Source of the DNA: Neckera pumila
Taxonomy: Eukaryota > Streptophyta > Bryopsida > Hypnales > Neckeraceae
NCBI GenBank assembly: GCA_963969595.1
Contig: OZ018415.1
Location: 3,906,001-3,970,000, forward strand
Length of the DNA: 64,000 nt
Reading direction: 5' to 3'
Shown here one piece after another: positions 23,890 to 34,174 of this stretch (position 1 is the stretch's first letter; each line of letters begins with the position of its first letter). The notes under the pieces are model-generated. The model made no database searches. It was not told where the DNA came from and saw nothing but the letters and a program-made list of their open reading frames with translations. A program made the translations under genes and the position numbers.

Positions 23890-24620
23890 TAGTGTTGCTG
23901 TAGACACTAAGTGTCCAATAGATGACTTCACTTGAAATTGTAGGATGGAAAAAAATGTTTTTTCATCCAATTTATTTGTTTGGAGGATACATGAATATAT
24001 TTTTAGTGAATAGTATTGCAAAGTCCCTCACTACAGTATGGTCTTATTAAATTTTCTAAAGAAGAAGATGCTCAATCCATGGATCACCTTTGTAGTATAT
24101 TTGGGCCACTTCTTGCTATTTTCTCTTCATGTGAATTTCATGATGTTTTTTGAATTTGAGTCCAACTAAAGAAATGAAGCTAACCAAGTGCGATTTCTAT
24201 AATAATTAGAAATTTTAAAAAATTCATAAATTTCAATATTTTATAGCAATATGAACTTTGGGTCTATAATCATAGTTTGTTGATCTTTTATTTAGAGAAT
24301 GACATGGTAATTTTGGTTTATACCTGATGTTCCACACTGTAATATACATATGTGGTGAAAATTTCATATTGTTTGAATATATTGTGTACGGAGTATTTGA
24401 TATGAATTTTCTTCATTTAAAAAAAAAAAAATCCATAGTAATCTCAAATTTTTCCAAAAAAATTTGAAAATTTTGTAACTTGTAGAAGACATATGACTTC
24501 ATCTTTGAAAAATAAATATTAAAACTTTTCATTCATATCTAGTTGCAAAATGATAGCAAACAGAGTGATGACAATTGAAGCTTGACATAATTGGTCATGG
24601 ACCCGTCTTTACAGGGTTAA
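23890..24620 (-). mobile_element. Family B element, copy B1 (TTAA-bordered)
   Basis: The right border reads GACCCGTCTTTACAGGG-TTAA at 24620. Read on the minus strand, the following 600 or so bases align in order with the start of the repeat at 47350: ATGACC, CTCTGTTTGCTATCATTTTG, GATATGAATG, then AGTTGGACTCAAATTCAAAA further in. The opposite end is not clear. No open frame spans it. Confidence 0.6.
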
Positions 24621-25125
24621 CTAATCTAAACCATTCTCCCTTGGAGGAGGGATAATGCCTCTTTATATGCTTGGGAATGAACTTAGTTATAATTTGAAAG
24701 TAATCCAAAAAGTATTAAACCACCAATTTGAAATAGCAGAACAATTGTTGAGACTACTTCAAGAGTATGAACGTGATAACCACTTGCATTCATATGAATT
24801 AAGTGACCTTTTATATCTTTCTTGAGATCAAACTTTTAATGTAGATTTTTCATTTTCATTTTATTAGTTTGTACTGGATTTGAGATAGGATTCAATATAA
24901 TCTCACTATGGTATTTTTTTTAAATTCTTTTCAGATGTTGAGAATATGCAAGGCACTTGGTATTCTTATCGACCCTAGAGATCAATTTGGTGATTGGCCA
25001 CTATATGTTAGGGCTACATATTGCTACCATAGATATCTAATGGTCTAGTATTGTTGTTTTACAAATGAAAGTTGAAGGACAACCAATCGAAATATGGTAT
25101 GGATAAGTAAGATGCTATTTTTTTT
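24621..25125. other. Spacer with weak protein-like fragments
   Basis: Plus-strand pieces such as QFEIAEQLLRLLQEYERD (about 24730) and a later frame with DPRDQFGDWPLYVRATYCY (about 24972) read like protein but are broken by stops and not recognised. They may be remains of a transposon or gene. Confidence 0.25.
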
Positions 25126-25325
25126 AACAATGTTTCATTATTGTATCAATGATTTTTAAATTTTTTGCTTAAAATATGTCTCATTGTTGTTTCAACAATG
25201 GCTGAATGTTGTCATTCATATTTTGTCTATTTATTGTTTTAACAATGGCTAATTATTGTTGTTTAAATTTTGTCTCATGATTGTTTCAATAATGGCTAAA
25301 TGACGGTGCCTAAACATAGTTTCTA
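25125..25325. repeat. Imperfect tandem repeat of about 60 bases
   Basis: Three to four diverged units share TTGTTTCAACAATGGCTAA and CATATTTTGTCT-like words. Confidence 0.6.
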
Positions 25326-25579
25326 TGATGGATAAACAATGTGCAAATACGAAATAATTTTAGATTTAATGGTGTGACTATAACACACTGTTGAAACAAA
25401 TTAACCTTTTTTGTGCATTGAACCATTAGATAAGCATCCCAGAATATTCCATCACTGTTTCAAATAACAATTGACCAATTTTCAGTCATTTTCACAACTT
25501 TGAAAAAATGCACTAATGCACCAAATGTTGAAACTACAATGAAACAAGGAGGGGGGGGGGGATATTTGAAATGTAACTA

Positions 25580-26528
25580 CAAAGGGCCTCATTTTTTGTG
25601 AACAAAATTGAAAAGTGTCGAATATGGTACAATCTTAGTGGTCAAGAATTTTAAAAGAAGGGTTGAAAAAAACATGTTTGTAGAACTTAACACCATTGTT
25701 TTTTGTTTTTTTCTTCCAAAATACTCCATTCTCGGTAATTTTAGAGCTCATCGATATCTTTGCCTAAATTTTGAATTTCTTTTAAACTCAATTAATTCTT
25801 AAAATTCATTTATTTTCCTAAACTTATTGCAAATTAAATGAGATTTATTCACCAAATGCCAAAAGTCAATTCTTACCAAATCTACATGAGCTATTAATAG
25901 TGTATAATATTGTACAACCTTTTTGACTTTCTTATCTGGTTTGAATGTTCAAATTGATGATTGAAACTATTCATATCAAGCTTCTAATATCTTTAATGAT
26001 TAGGCTTTGTTAAATCAATTTAGAAATATATAACTTTCAAGTAGTTGAAAAATACAATTTTTGTTTCATCACTTGAAAGAAAGTTTGTTATGATTGACAA
26101 AACTTATGCATTACACATACATGTAAAGCAAATAATTGCAATAGAAAGCTGACGCCAAAAACATCACTACTTCTTAGATTCTCATAAAGTAATGATGTCT
26201 AAATGTGACCAAATATGCAATTGCACATTGTTCCTATTAGAAAACTCCCAATTTGTTGTTGGATCTTGGTAGAAGTCTATAGAGTACTCTAAAATCTCCT
26301 AAAATGCATTTTTTTGGCAATATATGAATAAATGATGAATTTTCACAATGCTAAAAATTAGTGTTCCTACAACAATATTGTACATATTAGATAGGAATTT
26401 ATAGGGGTCACTTTAAGAAAGGGATTACAATTGGGTTCACTTACTCAAGTAGAAAATTCTCCACCACTAAGATTGTACCATATTCAACACTTTTCAATTT
26501 TTTTCACAAAAAATAAAGTCGCTCCGGA
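25580..26528. mobile_element. Putative TIR element with about 60-base inverted ends
   Basis: The block with AAAATTGAAAAGTGTCGAAT and TGGTACAATCTTAGTGG (25600-25645) is repeated inverted at 26461-26525. Between them are AT-rich, non-coding sequence and, near the right end, a copy of MITE family F (26255-26455). Borders and target duplication are not resolved. Confidence 0.5.
26255..26455 (-). mobile_element. MITE family F, copy F1
   Basis: Shares, in reverse, the ordered blocks of the 56961-57246 copy: ATGCATTTTTTTGGCAATAT, ATGAATAAAT and AGGAATTTATAGGGGTCA. It is diverged. Confidence 0.5.
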
Positions 26529-26564
26529 TTAAGGAAAAATGCTGGAATTGTGTTCAAAGTCGAA

Positions 26565-27515
26565 TTTTAGACCTTGTTTGGGCATAGTGTAGTATCATTT
26601 TTGAAGAAATTTTGAACTAGAAGAAGTTAGACTGAACCAATCTAATTTTCATCTCCTAAAATCCTCTCCATAACCCATAGAGTTATGGACAAATTTCAGA
26701 AAGGGGGTGGAAGGGACATTTTTTTGTTACATTTTCAAACACCCTCTTTGAAATTTGTCTATAATTTTTAGGTGGAGTCTTGAAATCTCAAACGGATTTT
26801 TGGAGATAAAATTCAGCTTGATTTCCCAACTTTTACAAGCTTGAAGTTTTTTGAATTTTTTTTTCTACTATGCCTAAATGAGGTCTGAAATTAGACTTTT
26901 AATACAATTTCTACATTTTCACTTAACCGTAAGCGGTGGAGCTCCTTGTAGAGTCCTAATTCACATATCCCACATGGGTTGTTCTACCTACCACTACTCC
27001 ACTTGTATAAAGAGCTTTTCTTCTCACCCTCAATTACACACAATTGATTAAGTGGCATAAATTTGATTGTGACACAAAATTAAATATGTGACACAAAAGC
27101 CCTCCAAGGACCCCACATCATTTCTTTTTCTTTTGTTTAATTATTCTTTTTTCCCCTATAAGTGACTTTTGTGCCACATACTTAATTTTGTATCAAATCA
27201 AATTTATGCCACTTAATCAATTGTGTGTAATTGAGGGTGACAAGAGAAGCTCTTTATACAAGTGGAGTAGTGGTAGGTAGAACAACCCATGTAGGATATG
27301 TGAATTAGGACTATAAGGAGCTCCACCGCTTATGGTTAAGTGAAATGCAAAAATTGTATTAAAAGTCAAATTTCAGACCTCATTTAGGCACAGTAGAAAA
27401 AAAAATTCAAAAAACTTCAAGCTTGTAAAAGTTGGGAAATCAAGCTGAGTTTTATTTCCAAAAATCCATTTGAGATCTCAAGACTCCACCTAAAAGTTAT
27501 AGACAAATTTCAAAG
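26565..27515. repeat. Long foldback: two about 350-base arms, plus a third partial copy
   Basis: The arms 26746-27100 and 27164-27515 are inverted copies of each other with about 90% or better identity by eye, separated by about 63 bases. Matching landmarks include CAATTGATTAAGTGGCATAA against its complement, TAGGTAGAACAACCCAT, and GGAGCTCC. A more diverged stretch (26565-26708), ending TTATGGACAAATTTCAGAAA, repeats the outer part of the right arm in direct orientation. A transcript through it would form a near-perfect hairpin of about 350 pairs, a natural substrate for small-RNA production. Confidence 0.85.
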
Positions 27516-29105
27516 ACTTATCAAAAAATGGTCACTTTATTGTGTGCTTTTAAGTGCTTGGTCTATTTAAATTCATTAATGGTCTCAAGTTGAATTGTTT
27601 CAATGTTAATTCAAGCATGTTGTCAAGGTTTAATTTTTTACATCTAAATTGTTCTCAAATTTTGTGACAGAATACTTTTGGGGGATTTAATGGGGGAATG
27701 ACACCCCTTTACAATCTGTACCTTTCACTCCATGTTGAAGTTTTACACCAAAGCAACATTGGAATTTTTAAAATGTTGATGGATATCTTACGCCAATTGG
27801 TTAGCCCTCATGTATTGCAAGCATTTGATGATATACTAATGGTGATAAAAGAAACTCGTCAATATCCAAATTTTTGAATACCTGGGAATGCAAAAAGAGG
27901 CTATTTCTTCTCTCAAGCTAGTTATGTTAGGTTCAAACATTGGGCTGTGATGCAAGTATTTATTTTTTGTTTACTAGGTTTGTATGAGGATGGTATTGTA
28001 CACACAATAGTCCTTTTTGTTCAGTGGGACGTCAAAGCATGTCAGAGCTCTTATCTTAAAGTGGGTACTTTACAAGAAATAGAATTTCTTATGAGAAGGT
28101 ATGAAATTTTGTTTTGGTGCTTTTGATAATTTTGAAATTTTATTTTATTACATTGAATTTTATATTGTTTGAGCCTTCTATACAAAATTGATTCTATTTG
28201 ATTTAATTTTTCATACGAACATCTAAAGTAGTGACTTTTATGAAGAAAATATGGATAAAATTCAAAGGTCACATTTCAATACAATAATGATGGGCTACTT
28301 CACCAATTATATCAAGCGTTCATGCCTACCTTGGGAATATTCAACAAATATGTGGGAACAGTTTCATATAGTGCACATAAAGTCTGCCTATAGAAAAAGC
28401 AACAAAAAAAATGTCAATGCCCAAATTGTGAAGCAAATTGACGCCTTAATATACTGCAAAAAATTGGACAAGAAATGGAAGATACAAGTTGAGTGCATGT
28501 TGTTAAAATGACTCCTTTAGACAAGGTAAGTTTTGCTAACAACGTCAAAGGTAAAATTTTATGAACAATTATTTAATTTTCTTTGGATAATTATGTATAC
28601 AAAGATTTGCATTTTCTTGAATTTAAAAAAAAAAAAATATTTGAAACTCTCTTGAAATTTGGAGGTTGTTGCACCAAGTGTTATTGTATTATATATCAAA
28701 TTCATTTGCAAATTTGCATTGCTCTTGGTTGAGACCTTTGGTGTGAGAGCTAGATCAAACACCTTTGGCTTTAGTTGAGGATATTTAAAGAAGAAGGGGC
28801 TATGACATCATTAGTATATAACTATAGATAATCAATGGACAGCTGGAAAGTTGCAATATTAGTTTATTGGTTGTCTGAGTAAAAAGTTGCAAAAGAGTCA
28901 TTGGCTGGCTAAAATGTTGCCATGCTAGGGGCTCCTATTTCTTGTGGAAGCAAAGGTGCCCCCAACATTGGTAAACAATATTATGTTATGTCATTCTAAA
29001 ACCATCCCATCTAGTTTCTTGTCATAATATTATTTACCAATGAGGCAAGGGTCCGTTTTGTATCCTTGAAATAGAAAGCTCCATAGGTTACAAAAAATTG
29101 TCTTA
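27516..29105. other. AT-rich spacer with unassigned open stretches
   Basis: A broken plus-strand stretch (about 27700-28100) includes FFSQASYVRFKHWAVMQVF and GTLQEIEFLMRR in one frame. An 86-codon frame (28251-28511) follows. Neither is recognised, and both sit in very AT-rich DNA. They could be decayed transposon genes. Confidence 0.25.
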
Positions 29106-30035
29106 TTAACTCCTAAAGGGCCAAGGCATTATCTGACTCTGAAACCATTGAAAACTGCCATTTCTGCTGCGATCGCTTAAGAAACCCAAAAAAACTTTTT
29201 TCATTTAGACTCTAACCGTAAAATCTTATACTTCACTTGTCTTAGATTATGTGGTAAAGATTTCATGAAGTTTAACTATATAGATTGGAAGATAGTAGCG
29301 TTTGAAGTTGGAAAAAGAAGTTTTTTTGAATTGTGGATTGCAATTTTAGATGACTTTGATGGCCACTTGTAGATTTTTTTTGCACTACACACTATTGGGT
29401 TAGATTTTTTGATGTTGAAAATTTGAGTTGAAAGTAGGGGAAAAAAATTCCAAAATGTCAAAACTTGATTTTCACATGATAAAAAAATTGTTAAGTAGAA
29501 GTAGGTCCAAAATTGAATGAAACACTAAATCGTTAATAGCTCTTAGGTGGAGTTAAAACACCTAATTCCAACGGTGGGATTGTTCTTGCAAACAAAATTA
29601 ACCTTGAGCAAAAAAATATTTGAATATAAAAATTTGAAAAGTGCATTCAAAAATGAATTCTATAAGTTGTTTTTGGAAGAAGATGCTAGATTGCCCGGAA
29701 AACAATATTGTCTATAACATTCTCATATTGAGTCCAAATAGAATTAATCAAAGCTTCAAATATAGACAAAAACATGATCTTTGAGGGGGGGGGGGGGGGG
29801 GGGGGAACACAATTTTTTACAATTTTTTTTGGGCCCAATGAGTTGCTTTTTTGACTTCAAGTGGCATAACTTTTGCTTTCAGGCACCAGTTGAAAAAAAA
29901 TTATATTTTTAGAAAGCTAATGTGATTCCCTATCTTCAGCAAAAGTTTTAAAAAATCAAGCTAAAATTTCAGTCACACAGGCCGGCCTGAAATCCCAAGT
30001 GACCTTGAGGGGACCTTGGACCTTTACGAGCTCAA
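29106..30035 (+). mobile_element. Family A element, copy A5, right end decayed
   Basis: Starts TTAA-CTCCTAAAGGGCCAAGGC; the interior follows the A1 order (AAAACTGCCATTTCTGCTG, CTCATATTGAGTCC, GGCATAACTTTTGC). The right terminus reads GACCTTTACGAGCTCAA, a mutated form of the family end. It contains a run of 21 G (29785-29805). Confidence 0.65.
29785..29805 (+). repeat. G21 homopolymer
   Basis: Twenty-one consecutive G inside element A5. A second run of 12 G is at 25549-25560. The length could be inexact because homopolymers are error-prone in assemblies. Confidence 0.8.
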
Positions 30036-30224
30036 CCAACCCCAATTCTTGAATTTAATTGATAAGTTCCTCTGAGGCATCTAGCAAAGTACAATATCTT
30101 CCCACCATCAGAACCATTGCTTGGTAATGCAATGTTATATGTATGAAATGTACAGCCTCCTCCGAGCATGAAAGTATAGGGGTGATTTTTGATACAATTA
30201 CTTTCAACACTTTTGAAAATTTGT

Positions 30225-30370
30225 GGTTTGCTCATATAGAATCTGAAAAATACATTCTAAAAGAATTTAGAAGCCCCTTTCAACTACTAACAAAATCTTT
30301 TACACCTTCAATTAATAGGAACCATATTGAAACTATCCTTATTCAGGCATATTTAGATTATTGTAACCTT
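30225..30370 (+). mobile_element. MITE family F, copy F2
   Basis: Carries the family order ATTCTAAAAGAATTTAGAAG, CAACTACTAACAAAATCTTT and GGAACCATATTGAA, as in 57120-57215. Confidence 0.5.
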
Positions 30371-31130
30371 ATGGTGCACATGGGCACTACTTATGGGTCA
30401 ATTTCATAAATAATTAAGGAAAATGTGAAGCTCTGATGTTTGAAGTTTGATGAATTTGTGAATAGATATCTGAAAAGCAAACCGAAACTTTATTTGAAGG
30501 ATTTTGTTCTTCATGAAATCAAGTACATCGGAAACAATTTTTTTTGCTATAGTTTGAAAATTAAAAAATGATGTTTTGTATGTTTTAATTTCAAAATTAA
30601 AACATTTCAACACAAAATTGTTGAAAATGACTCAATAGTGTAGTACTGTAGTAGCCTTGTTAAACCAAAGCTTACACAATAATGCGAACAATGATGTGGT
30701 GAAAAGAGGCAAGCGTGTTGGTCCTTGTCATTTCCTTGCTTCCTTTTCAAAAAATTAAGAGCTATTGATTATTCTTCAGAAAAAATTCCCCCCTTCTTTG
30801 ATGCCATTGATCTTAAAAAACAACTTGGGATACAATATAGAATACAAAATATAGAATACGGGATATAGACTAGGAATATGGATACAAAGTATCGGTATGG
30901 ATTTGGCTATAAAATTGAGATATGGATATGGACACAGAATTGAGATACAAATATGGATAAAACCCTATCAATATATCCCATATTGAATGCCACACAAATC
31001 CCAATCTGAAATTACAAATAGAGTTGGGAGGGGGGCATTTTTTTTAATTAATTAATTTTTTCTTAAATTGAAATTAATTTTTTCAAGGGGTGGGATTGGG
31101 GGGAATATATGTTGAATTTAATTAAAATTT
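30371..31130. other. Spacer with a GATATGGATACA-type tandem tract
   Basis: Positions about 30825-30970 are an imperfect repeat of ATAGAATAC, GATATGGATA and similar words. The remainder is AT-rich without a gene. Confidence 0.45.
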
Positions 31131-31131
31131 T

Positions 31132-31193
31132 GAGCTCATTGTCATTGTGAGATTGTGTCACAATGACAATGACAATGACAATGACAATGAGCT
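31132..31193. repeat. CAATGA microsatellite inside a hairpin
   Basis: GAGCTCATTGTCATTGTGA is followed by a loop and then a CAATGA run ending GAGCTC, so the segment can fold on itself. Confidence 0.75.
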
Positions 31194-31509
31194 CAAAAGA
31201 GGTAGTTATTGCGTATATTACAAAATGGTGATTTTGATTTTGGACAGGTTCTCACAATGTCAATGTTTTATAATGACTTCTTCAAACATTTTGATGGTGT
31301 AGGGATGCATTAATTTTCTAAGGATATTCTTTTTTCTATGGATCTTTGGAGAAAAATTACTCTACAATGAATGCAAAACAAGGGATTCTAAATAGCTAAG
31401 AACAAATGAAAAATATTTGATCTTTCAAAAATTTGCCTCACTTTCTACAACCTTTTCTTCATTTAACGTCATACTAGTGTGACCCTGTGCCGTTGGCCCA
31501 ATTTTCATC

Positions 31510-31591
31510 TACTCCCGGTTCCACTCTTCGTTCTACTTCCGATTCTACTCCCAGTTCTACTCCCAGTTCCACTCCCAGTACCAAGAACGCT
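31510..31591. repeat. 12-base minisatellite
   Basis: About six to seven units of the TTCTACTCCCAG / TTCCACTCCCAG type, imperfect. Confidence 0.75.
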
Positions 31592-31778
31592 ACCAAAATC
31601 AAAGTAAAAGTAATTTTTTAATTTTTTAATTAATAAATACTTTGAAATTCAATAACTTTTGCACCACCGCTCCAAACGCCACAAAACCAAGCCGGTGCAC
31701 CCCTCCTCGGCGAGAGCTTTCCGACGGTACCAAGCGCGCGACCGAGGGACGCACGGTCAGGAAGTTGTCCACGCTACA

Positions 31779-31832
31779 AACAAAACAAAACAAAACAAAA
31801 CAAAACAAAACAAACAAACAAACAAACAAACA
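31779..31832. repeat. AAAAC / AAAC microsatellite
   Basis: A run of AAAAC repeats passes into AAAC repeats. The flank at 31650-31780 is more GC-rich, with a short frame on each strand and no recognised product. Confidence 0.85.
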
Positions 31833-34174
31833 GCCTCATTTAAGGTATTGATTATTTGCTATAACATTGACACCATTGGAATTGACATTTTTTGATTCCA
31901 TATTAGAGTTATTAGAAATTTTGTTTTTCCTTTCATCTCATACCCCTTCCTATTTAATGATTATTTAAAGAACAAAATGAATGCTTATTTGAAAAAAATA
32001 TCTATAGATTTTCAATTCAATTTAATAATATAATTAATAAAATACTTTCAAACCTCAAAATTGCAAAATAATTCTAAGCCAAAGGAGATTTAAATTCTAA
32101 AGATCCTATTTGTGAGGGTGCAAATAAAACTCTTTTTTCTATAGCAAACACAATATTTTGCAACTTTTGTTGTCAATGTTTTTGAAATGCTTGTAGATTC
32201 TTATTTTAGTTTTCTTACATTTGTAGGATATATATTCTTAGATCTATTCTTTGCAAATAGTCTATACTTTAAAGTTTATTCTTCATAGTACTTTTTTTTA
32301 ACTCCTAGAGGTTGTCTATTGAAAGGACAATTAAAAATCTTGATAGGTTCCTATAAAGTCAAGCTATGTTGCTATAAATGTTTTTTGCTCTAGTTGCTTA
32401 ACTTTATGATTAGAATCAATCTTAGAAGTTTTTTGTTAGAATTGACCTCCAATACTAAGTCTTTGTTCCTTAGTCATCGTCTAGCTTCAAGAGACATTGT
32501 GAATAAATAAAATTGTACTTTACCAATTGATAATTTGTAAATTTGTAAACTTTGGATTGATATACTTACTATAGTCTAGTTTTTAAATATTTTTAGTTTT
32601 TTCTTAATGATTTGAGCTTTTGGATACATTGCATGTCCCCACTCTTCAATTTCAAGTAAATTGACATTAAATTTGGCACTCTTTAATATTCAAATTTGCC
32701 ATATTTTACAAAAATTCTTTATAAATCCAGTAGTCTCTAGGGATTTAGAACATCTTAACTCACTTGTAGAATGGACATTTTTGTAAATTTCTAACTTTCC
32801 AAAACCTTAGATGGGAACCACTACAAGATTCCAAACTTCTAAATTCACAAATGGGATTCTATGAGGAAATAATTTAGTGATTCATGTCTTTGGAGAAGTC
32901 GGAGTGGAGCTATTTGTACATTAAAATACAAATGATGTATAACTTATTTGGGTTCTCATTTCATTCATTCCAAAAGCATGTGACCTTTTCACTGTAGAAA
33001 TCACATTCACTTCCAAAGCAAATAAAACTTTAGCAATAAGAGATGGGCCTTTTAGTTCAAATTTAGAAGGGTTGTAATGCATCTTGCAAGTTGTCTATTT
33101 CTAACCAACTAACAAAATGGTTGTTGACCACAAACAATTCACAACACATCCTCATCAATGATATATCATAGCTTTTGCACAAAGCATCCACGTAGTTTGG
33201 GGGAGCTTTGGCACCTCACAAACTAGCTAATGAGGTTGATGTTGACAAATTTGAAGGCAACGATTTATTGCACAGCTTTATCTACCCATTTGCCTAGATA
33301 ATCACCTTTCTTGCAACTCTCTCTTGTACTCCCTTGCATCAATCTCTTCAACTCCGGACTTGCTATCAAAGTCTCCACCGGATGGATATGCTTCAATGGA
33401 GCACCTCCCGCAAATGGTCAAGGTAGACACCCAATTGGGGGCATGTTAAAAATAGTAAACTAATTTGAAAAAATTACTCCGTGTCTGCAACTATTGTATG
33501 TACTTTCATTCCAAATTTCATGCAAAACTGACAAATAACGCAAAAGTTATGAGCAACAAACCACCCGTCTGAGAGTAAGGGGACAAGAAATTGGGCAAGT
33601 GTTTCTTGCAATCACCCAATACTACCATACTTTTACATATCATATTAAATCTTAAGTATTAAAACTAGAAATTATATTTTTGTTCTCACACTGATCATAT
33701 GAGCAATTTCTAACACGTTTCTTTTAATGCAAACATTAAAAAAAGAAGTGCAATGTGGAACTACCCTTGAGCCACAAATACAGAATTCTGCGATTAAAAG
33801 GTGCAGTGGTGCACTGGAACATCATGTGTCTACACAGTTCTCCCTCAACCTAACAGGTTATTCTGCTTCCATGGGACCAACTGATGCAAGGAACATGACG
33901 GCCTTATAGCTAAAAGACTACATAAATGATTCATGCATAACATGATTATATTGCTTACAACATATGTTTTCTATCTCAACCTAGAATACTTGTGAGAAAC
34001 TTCTAACCTACTTTCAACTTCCCGTCGCCACAGCAGAACCTGTGGTCTAGCAATCAACTAACTAAACAGAGTGCCTGTCAGGATGAAAAGAATCATAAAA
34101 GAAAACTCGATGAGAAATTACTGAAGAAACTACGCCATGCTACTAGCCTCTTGGCAACCCACCCCCACCAGCAG
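31833..34174. other. AT-rich spacer 3' of the KONJAC-like gene
   Basis: No recognisable gene. Positions 33120-33420 look slightly more protein-like but are broken by stops. The 3' untranslated region of the minus-strand gene must lie in the last few hundred bases before 34175; no clear polyadenylation site stands out. Confidence 0.4.

Noticed and set aside
31620..31895. Overlapping frames across the AAAAC microsatellite
   Set aside because: Open only because the simple repeat lacks stop codons.
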